DNA from: Streptomyces sp. NRRL S-37
GTDB taxonomy: Bacteria; Actinomycetota; Actinomycetes; Streptomycetales; Streptomycetaceae
Direction of reading: 5' to 3'
Length of the DNA stretch: 64,000 nucleotides
NCBI RefSeq assembly: GCF_000721605.1
Contig: NZ_JOIZ01000008.1
Location: forward strand, 62,001-126,000
Shown here: one piece after another, positions 20,049-30,003 of the stretch
Numbering within the stretch: position 1 is the first letter of the stretch
Layout: every line of letters starts with the position of its first letter
Notes under the pieces: generated by a model
Told to the model about the DNA's origin: nothing
What the model saw: only the letters and a program-made list of their open reading frames with translations
The model's database searches: none
Made by a program: the position numbers and the translations under genes

Positions 20049-20600
20049 TCAGTGCGTCGCGAGCCGGTAGGTGATCTGTCCGAAGCCGATCTGGTCGCCC
20101 TCGCGGACGACGGCCGCGCCCACCACCCGGCGCCCGTTCACCGTGGTGCCGTTGGTGGAGCCGAGGTCCCGCAGCACCCAGAGGCCGCCCTGGTGGCGGA
20201 GTTCGGCGTGCACGCGGGAGACCGTCTCGTGGCTGAGCCGCAGTCCGCTGCCGGGGTCGCGGCCTATGCGCAGAGGGTGGCCGCTCGCCGGGTGCGGCAG
20301 CAGCAGCTTGGGGAGCTTCTCGGCCTGCCAGGCCCGGCGCAGCCGCACGGTGAATCCGGAGACCGCCTCCACGCTGCCGAACACCAGGCGGGAGAAGCGG
20401 TTTTCCCGCGGGAGGTCGGCGATGAGCGCGGCGAGTTCGTCGGAACGGCGCGCCACCAGCGCGAGTTCCATGCGCCGGACGAACGTGTCGTGGGACAGGC
20501 GGCCCATGGCGACGCCGTCCCGCAGCACGCTCAGCGCCTTGTCGCGCTCCGCGTCGGAGAGCCGCGCGGGATACGTGTGGAACTCGAAGGACGACGTCAC
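20049..20600 (-). CDS. DUF1707 and FHA domain protein
   Basis: Phosphothreonine-reading protein of 183 aa. Residues 10-60 are a DUF1707 module (ARLSDAERDKALSVLRDGVAMGRL, here in two parts: a helix, then the acidic segment ending ALIADLP). Residues 105-180 are an FHA domain with the expected RIGRDPGSGL, SRVHAEL and LGSTNGTTVNG loops that bind pThr peptides made by Ser/Thr kinases. There is no membrane helix. The start is GTG 20600. It is divergent from treZ and has no kinase nearby, so its partner is unknown. Confidence 0.88.
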   Translation of the reverse strand: MTSSFEFHTYPARLSDAERDKALSVLRDGVAMGRLSHDTFVRRMELALVARRSDELAALIADLPRENRFSRLVFGSVEAVSGFTVRLRRAWQAEKLPKLLLPHPASGHPLRIGRDPGSGLRLSHETVSRVHAELRHQGGLWVLRDLGSTNGTTVNGRRVVGAAVVREGDQIGFGQITYRLATH

Positions 20601-20743
20601 GCCGTTGATTGTCGGTCAGTGGCGGCCGGACTGTCCAGAAAGCGGGAAACGGCCGCACGCGTGGGCGTGCCCGGCGACACCCGGCGCAAAAGGGCGGATC
20701 CCCCGGCGAATTGATCTCCGATGGCGCACGATGGACGGGCTAC

Positions 20744-20754
20744 CTCACAGTGAG
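20744..20754. promoter_or_regulatory. Small dyad before treZ
   Basis: CTCAC-A-GTGAG, ending 20 bases before the treZ start. A possible regulator site or chance; recorded as the only symmetry in that promoter region. Confidence 0.2.
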
Positions 20755-20774
20755 CAGACGAAGGGGAACCGTCC

Positions 20775-22520
20775 GTGCAGTTCGAGGTGTGGGCACCGCA
20801 GGCCGGCCGAGTGACGCTCGAGTGCGACGGCGTCACGCGCGCGTTGGAGCGCGATCCGCAGCGGGAGGGGTGGTGGCGGGGGGAGGCCGAGGCGCACGAC
20901 GGCTCCCGGTACGGCTTCGCACTCGACGACGGCCCCGTCCTGCCCGATCCGCGCTCGCGCCGGCAGCCGGACGGTCCCGACGGCCTGAGCGCCGTCGTCG
21001 ACCACGACCGGTTCGACTGGCGCACACCGTGGCCGGGGCGCCCGCTGCCCGGTGCGGTGCTGTACGAACTGCACGTGGGCACGTACACGCGCGAGGGCAC
21101 CTTCGACGCCGCCGCCGAGCGGCTCGGCCATCTCGCGGAGCTGGGCGTGACGCATGTGGAGCTGATGCCGGTGTGCCCGTTCCCGGGCCGGCACGGATGG
21201 GGGTACGAGGGGGTCTCGCTGTGGGCGGTGCACGAGCCGTACGGCGGGCCCGAGGGACTGAAACGGTTCGTCGACCGGGCGCACTCCCTCGGCCTGGGCG
21301 TCGTCCTGGACGTCGTGCACAACCACCTGGGACCGTCCGGGAACCACCTGCCGCGGTTCGGGCCGTACTTCACGGACACCCATCACACCCCGTGGGGCGC
21401 GGCGGTCAACCTGGACGCGCCCGGCTCCGACGAGGTGCGCGCGTTCCTCGTGGACAGCGCGCTGGCCTGGCTGCGGGACTACCGGATCGACGGGCTGCGT
21501 CTCGACGCGGTGCACGCGCTGGTGGACACGCGCGCGTGCCACTTCCTGGAGGAGCTGTCCGGGGCCGTGGACGCCCTCGCCGCCGACACCGGCCGGCCCC
21601 TGTTCCTGATCGCCGAGTCGGATCTGAACGACCCCCGGCTCATCAAGCCCCGCGCGGAGGGCGGCCTCGGGCTGCACGCACAGTGGAACGACGACTTCCA
21701 CCACGCCCTGCACACCGCGCTGACCGGCGAGGCGCAGGGCTACTACGCCGACTTCGCGCGGGCCCCGTTCGCGGCTCTCGCCAAGACGCTCACCGGCGGC
21801 TTCTTCCACGACGGGACGTACTCCAGCTTCCGGGGCCGGCACCACGGCCGCCCCCTGGACCGCAACCGGGTGGCCGGGCACCGGCTCCTCGGCTACAGCC
21901 AGACCCACGACCAGGTCGGCAACCGCGCCCAGGGGGACCGGCTGGCCGCGCTCCTCTCCCCCGGCCTGCCGGCCTGTGCGGCGGCCCTCACGCTGACCGC
22001 CCCCTTCACCCCCATGCTGTTCATGGGCGAGGAGTGGGCGGCGGGCACGCCCTGGCAGTTCTTCACCGACCACACCGACCCGGAGCTCGCCAAGGCGGTG
22101 AGCGCGGGCAGACGGCGGGAGTTCGCGGCGCACGGCTGGGCCGAGCAGGACGTGCCGGACCCGCAGGACCCCGCCACCCGCGACCGCTCCTGCCTGGACT
22201 GGTCGGAGCCGGAACGCGAGCCCCACGCGCGCGTGCTGTCCTGGTACCGGCGTCTGATCGCCCTGCGCCGCGAGCAGCCGGACCTCACCGATCCGGACCT
22301 CGGCGACACCAAGGTGACCTACGACGAGGAGCACCGCTGGCTGGCCTTCCGGCGGGGGGACGTCCGGGTCGCGGTGAACCTCGGCACCGAGCAGGTGGCG
22401 ATCCCCCTGGGCGTCCCCGACGCGCGCGTCCTCGCGGCGTGGGAGCCGGTGGAGACCCCGGGCCCGGACGGGGTGCTGCGGCTGCCGGGCCGGTCGGCTG
22501 TCGTCCTGCTCCAGGACTGA
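20775..22520 (+). CDS. treZ: Malto-oligosyltrehalose trehalohydrolase
   Basis: Releases free trehalose from the maltooligosyl-trehalose made by TreY; cytosolic, GH13. 581 aa, normal size. The N-terminal CBM48-like module opens QFEVWAPQAGRV; the barrel shows YELHVGTYTREGTF, DVVHNHLGPSGN, nucleophile Asp in DGLRLDAVHAL near residue 238, acid Glu in FLIAESDLND near 280, and SQTHDQVGNRAQGDR near 375. The GTG start at 20775 follows AAGGGG by 8 bases. It stands 2.8 kb from treY, on the same strand but as its own transcription unit. Confidence 0.95.
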   Translation: MQFEVWAPQAGRVTLECDGVTRALERDPQREGWWRGEAEAHDGSRYGFALDDGPVLPDPRSRRQPDGPDGLSAVVDHDRFDWRTPWPGRPLPGAVLYELHVGTYTREGTFDAAAERLGHLAELGVTHVELMPVCPFPGRHGWGYEGVSLWAVHEPYGGPEGLKRFVDRAHSLGLGVVLDVVHNHLGPSGNHLPRFGPYFTDTHHTPWGAAVNLDAPGSDEVRAFLVDSALAWLRDYRIDGLRLDAVHALVDTRACHFLEELSGAVDALAADTGRPLFLIAESDLNDPRLIKPRAEGGLGLHAQWNDDFHHALHTALTGEAQGYYADFARAPFAALAKTLTGGFFHDGTYSSFRGRHHGRPLDRNRVAGHRLLGYSQTHDQVGNRAQGDRLAALLSPGLPACAAALTLTAPFTPMLFMGEEWAAGTPWQFFTDHTDPELAKAVSAGRRREFAAHGWAEQDVPDPQDPATRDRSCLDWSEPEREPHARVLSWYRRLIALRREQPDLTDPDLGDTKVTYDEEHRWLAFRRGDVRVAVNLGTEQVAIPLGVPDARVLAAWEPVETPGPDGVLRLPGRSAVVLLQD

Positions 22521-22648
22521 GAACCGCCCGGCGCCCGCGAAGGCCGCGACACGCCTGCCCCGGCCGCACGGCCCGGTCCCGGTCCGGGAAGCGAGCGGTC
22601 CCGGAGCACCTCACCGGCGGCCGGGGCGGGTGGGCCGCGTCGTGGCCG

Positions 22649-22679
22649 GGGCCCTCCGGGAATCGCGCCGGGCGGGCCC
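22649..22679. terminator. Hairpin between convergent treZ and the phosphotransferase homologue
   Basis: GGGCCC-TCCGG pairs with CCGGGCGGGCCC (6 + 4 bp, one bulge). It lies directly after the 3' end of the minus-strand gene. Confidence 0.45.
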
Positions 22680-22680
22680 T

Positions 22681-23640
22681 CTACGGCGTGTCGTCCGCGC
22701 GGTCGAGGTCCGTCACCCTTTCCAGCATGATCGGCTCCCAGGCGTGCCGCAGACGGGTGCGGAGCGCGGGCGGCGGGGCGGTGCGGCCGGTGAGGGCCTC
22801 GGCGAGGTGGCGGACGGCGTCGCAGCGGGCCAGCCACAGGCCGCGCAGGCAGGGGCGGGCGCCGTAACCGGCGAGGGTGGCGGCGCGTACGGCGGCCGGG
22901 GCGCCGACGGCGAGCGCGAGGCCCGCGATGTCCTCGGCGGGGTCGCCGACCACCGCCGCGTCCCAGCCCAGGACGCCCCGTACGCGGCCGTCGGCGCTCA
23001 CCACGAGGTGCCCGCCGGTGAGGGCGTGGTGGACGAGGACGGCCGTGCCGGACTGGGCGGCGAGCTGGACCGCGGCGGGCGGGGTGAGCCGGTTCAGCCG
23101 GTCCGGGTCGAACTCGTCGGCCTCGGCGAGCCGTCCGGCGGCCTCCCCGGCGGCCCGGCGCAGGGTTTCCAGGGAGCGCGGGGGGACGCGCGGCACGCCG
23201 AGTGTCTCCGCCTGCCGTACCGGCACCTCCCGCAGCCCCGTGAGCAGCCCGGCCAGGTCGGCCTCGCCGACGGCGGAGACGCGGTGCTCCTCGGCCGTCC
23301 CGCCGGCCAGCCGGGTGTCCAGGCTGCAGAACAGTCCGGGTGCCCACTCGCCGTGCGCCACGGCGGACGGCAGCGCGACCGGGACGTGCGGGCGGACGAG
23401 GTCGCGCAGCCGCAGTTCGCGGCGGCGGCGCACGCTCGCCTCACGGTCCGGGGCGAGGCGCAGCACATGGCGGGTGCCGACCCACCAGGTGGCGGGCTCG
23501 GCGGACGCGGCGGCGGGCCGGACGGCGGGTCCGGCGGCGGACTGCGCGCCGCCGGACCCGCCGCCCTTCCCGCTGTCCTGCAGCAGGGAGCGGGCCAGTC
23601 GGCGGACGGTGTCCGCGGTGGGTGTCGGTGCCTGGGTCAT
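22681..23640 (-). CDS. APH-fold phosphotransferase homologue with degenerate active site
   Basis: 319 aa, with the two-lobed APH/choline-kinase outline: HVLRLAPDREASVRRRRELRLRDL in the N-lobe (a basic residue where Lys is expected), then VHHALTGGHLVVSADGRVRGVLGWDAAVVGDPAEDIAGL in the C-lobe, quoted in parts. Where active enzymes have H-G-D and a downstream Asn, this one has H-H-A and His; and D-W becomes W-D. It therefore looks catalytically dead, perhaps a ligand-binding relative. The frame is intact and codon use normal, so it is probably conserved for some role. No Shine-Dalgarno sequence is evident at ATG 23640. Confidence 0.65.
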   Translation of the reverse strand: MTQAPTPTADTVRRLARSLLQDSGKGGGSGGAQSAAGPAVRPAAASAEPATWWVGTRHVLRLAPDREASVRRRRELRLRDLVRPHVPVALPSAVAHGEWAPGLFCSLDTRLAGGTAEEHRVSAVGEADLAGLLTGLREVPVRQAETLGVPRVPPRSLETLRRAAGEAAGRLAEADEFDPDRLNRLTPPAAVQLAAQSGTAVLVHHALTGGHLVVSADGRVRGVLGWDAAVVGDPAEDIAGLALAVGAPAAVRAATLAGYGARPCLRGLWLARCDAVRHLAEALTGRTAPPPALRTRLRHAWEPIMLERVTDLDRADDTP

Positions 23641-23689
23641 GATCGCGCCGTTGCCGTTCGGGGAGGCGGGGAGGGGACGGAGGAGCCGT

Positions 23690-24817
23690 TCATTCCACTA
23701 TGACCATCTCCCGCGTGGTGTTGTTCAGCCGCCGGCCGCCGTCCTCGGTCACGGTCACGATGTCCTCGATGCGCACGCCGAACCGGCCGGGCAGATAGAC
23801 GCCGGGTTCGACGGAGAAGCACATGCCGGGGACGAGCGGTCGCTCCTCGCCCTCGATCATGTAGGGCGGTTCGTGCGTGGTGACGCCGATGCCGTGCCCG
23901 GTGCGGTGGATGAAGTACTCCCCGTACCCGGCGCCGGCGATGACCGCGCGGGCGGCGCGGTCGACGTCCTGGCAGGCGGCCCCGGGCCGCACCGCGCGGA
24001 AGCCCGCCTCCTGTGCCTCGCGCACCAGGTCGTGCACCCGGCGCTCCTCGTCGGTGGGTTCGCCGACGTGGACGGTGCGGGAGGTGTCGGAGCCGTAGCC
24101 GTCCTTGAGGCCGCCGAAGTCGAGGACGACCATGTCGCCGCGTTCGATGACGCGGTCGCCGATCTCGTGGTGCGGGTTGGCGCCGTTGGGGCCGGAGGCG
24201 ACGATCGTGAAGTCGACCTGGGAGTGGCCGAACCGGCGCAGCAGGGCGGCCAGATCGGCCGCGACGTCGGTCTCCCGGCGGCCGGCGAAGGCGACCTGTC
24301 GGATCTCCTCGAAGGCCGCGTCCGCCGCGGCCCCGGCGGCGGCCAGGAGTTCCAGCTCCGCCGCGTCCTTGACGGCGCGGAGCATCGGCAGGGCCTCGGT
24401 GAGGGAGGCGTACGAGGTGCCGGGCAGCGCCTTCTGCAGGCCGAGCAGGTGCATGGCCCAGGCGTTGTCGCTGATGCCGAACCTGCCGTCCGCGTCCAGC
24501 AGGGCGGCGGTGGCGGCGTAGGGGTCCTTGCCGTCGGTCCAGTCGCGCAGGGTGAGCACGGAGGCGGCGGGGGCGTGCTCGGCGTCCGGGGCCTCCAGGG
24601 TGGGGACGACGAGCACGGGGTCCCGGCCGGCCGCCAGGACCAGCAGGGTGAGCCGCTCGGTGACGGCGGTGGGGGTGTAGCCGGTGAGCCACACCAGGTC
24701 GGGGCCGGGTGCCACGAGCAGTCCGGCGAGCCCGGCCTCGGCGGCCTGCCGCGCCGCACGCTCCATGCGGGCCTCGTAGTCGTCGGCGGTGAAGGACGCG
24801 GGCACGGCGCCGGTCAT
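23690..24817 (-). CDS. M24-family aminopeptidase P / Xaa-Pro dipeptidase
   Basis: Two-metal peptidase of 375 aa that removes residues before proline. The N-terminal creatinase-like domain covers about 1-135. The pita-bread domain supplies the five metal ligands: Asp in VVLDFGGL near 228, Asp in GSDTSRTV near 239, His in RTGHGIGVTTHEP near 302, Glu in FSVEPGVYLPG near 333 and Glu in GVRIEDIV near 347. ATG 24817 is preceded by GGGAGG. There is no signal sequence, so it is cytosolic. It starts 174 bp from the stop of the PDZ gene, same strand. Confidence 0.92.
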   Translation of the reverse strand: MTGAVPASFTADDYEARMERAARQAAEAGLAGLLVAPGPDLVWLTGYTPTAVTERLTLLVLAAGRDPVLVVPTLEAPDAEHAPAASVLTLRDWTDGKDPYAATAALLDADGRFGISDNAWAMHLLGLQKALPGTSYASLTEALPMLRAVKDAAELELLAAAGAAADAAFEEIRQVAFAGRRETDVAADLAALLRRFGHSQVDFTIVASGPNGANPHHEIGDRVIERGDMVVLDFGGLKDGYGSDTSRTVHVGEPTDEERRVHDLVREAQEAGFRAVRPGAACQDVDRAARAVIAGAGYGEYFIHRTGHGIGVTTHEPPYMIEGEERPLVPGMCFSVEPGVYLPGRFGVRIEDIVTVTEDGGRRLNNTTREMVIVE

Positions 24818-24990
24818 GCGGGGGGCCTCCCAGGGCGACAGCGGGTTACGGGCAGCATCCTGCCCGGCGGGCGGGGGCGGCGCGAGCCGGTTCGCCGTGT
24901 TCGCCCCGCGCCCCGCCACGGCCGATGGCCGAGCGTTCCCCTTCCGGGTACGGGACGACGAGGGCCGGCGCACCGGTCTCCTCCGCGTGG

Positions 24991-25581
24991 TCAGGTGACG
25001 ATGCCGGGGACGGCCGTCAGCTGCTGGTAGCCGCCGCCCCGGCGGCGCACCGTCAGTCTCACCTCGTCGCCGGGGCGGGCGCGGGCGACGGCGCGTGCCA
25101 GGCCGGCGGCCGAGTCGACACGGGTGGCGCCGAAGGCGAGGAGGACGTCGCCGCGTACGAGACCGGCCGAAGCCCCCGGTCCTGGCATGTGCACGGCGAC
25201 GACCAGCGCCCCGGGTCTCCTGTCGTCGGCCACCTCCACGCCGAGCCGGGTGGCCGCGGGCGCGGACGGGGCGGACCGCGGTGCCGTGGACGGGGCAGGA
25301 GCCGGGGCCGGGGCCGCTCCGGTCTGCCGCTTCAGCCCGGTGAGCCCGCCCGCGCCGACGACCGTGGCCCCCACCGCCCCCAGTCCGGCCCCGGACAGCA
25401 CCAGGACCGCCCCCGCCAGCACTCCGAGCAGCACGGTCGTCAGCCGCCGGCCGCGCCGCCGTCCGGGCCGCCGGGCGGGCGGTCCGGGGTCCGGCCCGTC
25501 CCCGGATCCGTCGCCGCCCCCGCCTCCGCCCCTGCCCCCGCCGCCGGGCATCGGCCTGGGCCGCAACGCGGTCTGTTCCAT
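24991..25581 (-). CDS. Membrane-anchored PDZ-domain protein
   Basis: 196 aa: a Gly/Pro/Arg-rich cytoplasmic N-terminus of about 47 residues, one membrane helix (TVLLGVLAGAVLVLSGAGLG), a Pro/Ala linker, and a C-terminal PDZ domain (about residues 110-190; GVEVADDRRPGALVV, PGASAGLVRGDVLLAFGATRV). No protease domain is present, unlike HtrA proteins, so it may be an adaptor that binds C-termini outside the membrane. It sits 46 bp after the geosmin synthase stop and may be read on from it. Confidence 0.82.
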   Translation of the reverse strand: MEQTALRPRPMPGGGGRGGGGGGDGSGDGPDPGPPARRPGRRRGRRLTTVLLGVLAGAVLVLSGAGLGAVGATVVGAGGLTGLKRQTGAAPAPAPAPSTAPRSAPSAPAATRLGVEVADDRRPGALVVAVHMPGPGASAGLVRGDVLLAFGATRVDSAAGLARAVARARPGDEVRLTVRRRGGGYQQLTAVPGIVT

Positions 25582-25627
25582 GGTTCGCCTCCGACGGCAG
25601 TGCAGGCTGGGAAGGACGGGATGGGTG

Positions 25628-27793
<2,166 letters not shown>

Positions 27794-27801
27794 CTACCCG
27801 T

Positions 27802-27827
27802 GGCCCGGTGGCGGCATCCACCGGGCC
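27802..27827 (-). promoter_or_regulatory. Hairpin in the geoA leader
   Basis: GGCCCGGTGG/CCACCGGGCC, a perfect 10-bp stem with a 6-base loop, ending 17 bases before the geoA ATG. It is too close to the gene to be only an upstream terminator, and there is no U-run. It could affect translation or terminate read-through from the phosphatase gene. Confidence 0.45.
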
Positions 27828-27835
27828 GGACATGA

Positions 27836-27851
27836 TCACACCATCGCGTGA
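27836..27851. promoter_or_regulatory. TCAC-N8-GTGA dyad upstream of geoA
   Basis: 16-bp dyad 52-67 bases before the start codon. Geosmin synthase genes are reported to be controlled by the sporulation regulators BldM and WhiH, and this spacing resembles my memory of the BldM palindrome. Binding is inferred. Confidence 0.4.
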
Positions 27852-27879
27852 ACCGTGTCCCGTACGGGAGTCATGGACT

Positions 27880-29058
27880 CTATGTCCGGACCTGGATCAG
27901 CGCGTGGGTGCCGCCGGTGCGCCAGCGCTGTTCCTCGGCCGCGACCAGTGCCGCCTCGGTGCCGGCGGTCAGTCCGGTGATCACGTCGGACTTCAGGGTG
28001 CGCAGGGCGGCGACCGGGCCCGGGAAGTAGGCCGTGACCTCGGCGAAGGGTGTGGTCGGGGGCCAGTACCGGTCGCCCACGAGGCGACGGTAGTTGAGGT
28101 CGCCCTTGACGACGGTGAGCGCGGCGGCGGCGAAGTCCGCGCGCAGGCCGTCCGGCATGTCCGCGTACGGCAGCGGCGCGCAGGAGAACGGGTGGGCGCG
28201 GAGGGTGAGCCGGCCGTCGGTGAGCGCGGCCCACAGGACGCGGCCGTACTCGGCCGCCGCGCCCTTGGCGTCGGTGAGCCGGCGCACCGCGTCGATCACG
28301 TCGGCGGTGGTGGCGTCGGAGACGTAGTACGGGTACGGCTTGACGTGCAGCACCGCCCGGCTGATCCGGCCGCGGGCCAGCAGGTGGGCGATGAGCAGCA
28401 GGTCCGGGACGAGTTCACGGCCCGCGTTGTCGGCGACCAGGCACAGCGTGCCCGTGCCCGAGGTGCCGAGCAGCGGCCACAGCCGTTCGCTGTCGTCGGC
28501 CACCAGGGCGGGGACGGCGGCCGTCTCCTCGGCTCCCTCGGCGGACAGCCGGAAGCCGAGGTCGGCGCGGTTGCCCCACAGGGAGCCGTGCAGCAGGGCG
28601 CGGGCCCGTTCCTCCTCCGGGCGGCCGGCGAGGTCGTCGAGCGCGGCCAGTTCCTCGTCCGTGGCGGGCGAGTCGAGTTCGGCGAGCTTGGCGGGGCGGA
28701 ACGGGTCGATGCCCTGCCAGGGGCCGGGGGCGAAGTAGCCCACCGCGTGCAGCAGCCGGCGGTAGAACCAGCTCTCGGACCACAGCCACGGCACGTCGTA
28801 CCAGGAGCGGCCGGCGTAGGTGTCCATCCCCCAGGTCTCCCAGTGCCGCCGGTCGTGCGCGTCGGCGGGGAGGGGTTCGATCGTGCCCCGGGTGCAGTCG
28901 GCGAGCAGGGCGTCGAGCGCGCGGTGCTGCCAGGGCTCGTACGGGAAGGCCTCGCGCACCTGCCGGATGATCGCGGGGTGCCGCTCGGCCAGCACACTGT
29001 GGGGGAAGGTGCCGGGTTCGTCGGCGACGATCACGGGTGCGGTGGGGTGGTCGGACAT
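27880..29058 (-). CDS. ARMT1-like damage-control phosphatase (DUF89)
   Basis: 392-aa metal-dependent phosphatase-like protein of the DUF89/ARMT1 family, which by family hydrolyses damaged sugar phosphates. Visible: LCLVADNAGRELVPDLLLIAHLL (in parts) near residue 205 with the Asp-Asn metal motif, VLHVKPYPYYVSDAT near 240, and VVKGDLNYRRLVGD near 320, whose Lys-Gly-Asp-Asn block is the other half of the active site. Start ATG 29058 after GGTGAG. It is 95 bp upstream of geoA on the same strand and could be transcribed into it; no metabolic link is obvious. Confidence 0.88.
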   Translation of the reverse strand: MSDHPTAPVIVADEPGTFPHSVLAERHPAIIRQVREAFPYEPWQHRALDALLADCTRGTIEPLPADAHDRRHWETWGMDTYAGRSWYDVPWLWSESWFYRRLLHAVGYFAPGPWQGIDPFRPAKLAELDSPATDEELAALDDLAGRPEEERARALLHGSLWGNRADLGFRLSAEGAEETAAVPALVADDSERLWPLLGTSGTGTLCLVADNAGRELVPDLLLIAHLLARGRISRAVLHVKPYPYYVSDATTADVIDAVRRLTDAKGAAAEYGRVLWAALTDGRLTLRAHPFSCAPLPYADMPDGLRADFAAAALTVVKGDLNYRRLVGDRYWPPTTPFAEVTAYFPGPVAALRTLKSDVITGLTAGTEAALVAAEEQRWRTGGTHALIQVRT

Positions 29059-29099
29059 GGGGCTCACCGTAACGCGCGCCGGTCGTCGCGCGTCGCGGG

Positions 29100-29747
29100 T
29101 CACACCGGGGCGATCTCCCGCTCCAGCCGTGCGGCCAGGCTGAGATAGCGGGCGCGCCGGGTGACGGGGACCAGGCCCCGGATGAGGATCTGCCACATCT
29201 CGGCCGTACGGCGGGGCTGCCGGGCGACGGATTCATGGGAGCGGCCGACGACGCGGGTGCCGACGAAGAAGCAGACCAGGGAATGCGCCACGACGTCGAT
29301 GTCGACGTCCGGGTGGACGTCGGACTCCTTGACGGCCCCGAGGAGCCGGGCCGTGACGATGTCCAGCCACTCGGTGAAGGGGTGGCTCAGCGGGGGACGC
29401 GGCCGGGTGCCGCCGGTGGCGAGCCGCAGTCCGGCCCGCAGGACGGGGTCCTCGGCCGACATCCTGGCTATGCCGAAGGTGAGGCGCATCAGCGCCTCCA
29501 GGGAGGTGTGCCCCCGGATCTCGGTGTCCCTGGCCAGCCGGCGGCTGGTCGCGGACTGCAGTTCCAGGATGGCGTGGGCGAGGTCCTCCTTCGCGGCGAA
29601 GTGGAAGTAGAGGGCCCCTTTGGTGACGTGGGCGTGCTCGACGATGTCGCTGAGACTGGTCGATTCATAGCCCTGCCGGTCGAACAACTCGGCGGCGGCC
29701 GTGATGATCGTCGCACGGGTCTGCTCGGCGCGTACCTGCCTCGCCAT
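29100..29747 (-). CDS. cprB: TetR-family gamma-butyrolactone receptor homologue CprB
   Basis: DNA-binding repressor of 215 aa. The N-terminal helix-turn-helix has the receptor signature HVTKGALYFHFAAKEDLAHA near residue 40; the ligand domain includes VLRAGLRLATGG, HPFTEWLDIV with the Trp typical of butyrolactone receptors, and VVAHSLVCFFVGTRVVG. It matches my memory of CprB of S. coelicolor closely, as does its position beside an ARMT1-like gene and geoA. CprB is known as a regulator of antibiotic production and sporulation; its natural ligand is uncertain. No butyrolactone synthase (AfsA/ScbA type) is nearby. Start ATG 29747 with AGGAG 9 bases upstream. An ARE-like site lies in its promoter. 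Confidence 0.92.
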   Translation of the reverse strand: MARQVRAEQTRATIITAAAELFDRQGYESTSLSDIVEHAHVTKGALYFHFAAKEDLAHAILELQSATSRRLARDTEIRGHTSLEALMRLTFGIARMSAEDPVLRAGLRLATGGTRPRPPLSHPFTEWLDIVTARLLGAVKESDVHPDVDIDVVAHSLVCFFVGTRVVGRSHESVARQPRRTAEMWQILIRGLVPVTRRARYLSLAARLEREIAPV

Positions 29748-29765
29748 CGCCTGAACTCCTGAGCC

Positions 29766-29795
29766 GGAAAGGAACGGGTCATGCTGTTTGTTTTC
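29766..29795. promoter_or_regulatory. ARE-like imperfect inverted repeat in the cprB promoter
   Basis: GGAAAGGAAC and GTTTGTTTTC (7 of 10 bases complementary, 10-base spacer), 19-48 bases before cprB. The right half fits the GTTTGTTT half-site of autoregulatory elements bound by butyrolactone receptors; the spacing is looser than the classical element. Confidence 0.5.
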
Positions 29796-29946
29796 ACGCG
29801 CGGTACACGATAGCTCACCCTGAGCCCATCTTCACCATGCCGTTATCGCACCGGACTTGAACACATCGGGCAAAACGAACTCGATCTCGGAAAGAAAACG
29901 GCACGTCCGGTATCTAAGTGTGTCAGGTGCGGGGACAAAAGAGAAC

Positions 29947-29987
29947 GGCGGGCCGACCGGTGCCCCATCCGCACCGGCCGGCCCGCC
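29947..29987. terminator. Rho-independent terminator for the subtilase gene
   Basis: 17-nt arms (29947-29963 with 29971-29987, one mismatch), 7-base loop. On the minus strand it is followed by a T-rich TTCTCTTTT, 17 bases after the subtilase stop; the plus side reads TGTTTT, so it may work both ways. Confidence 0.85.
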
Positions 29988-30003
29988 TGTTTTCGGGGGC
30001 GGC

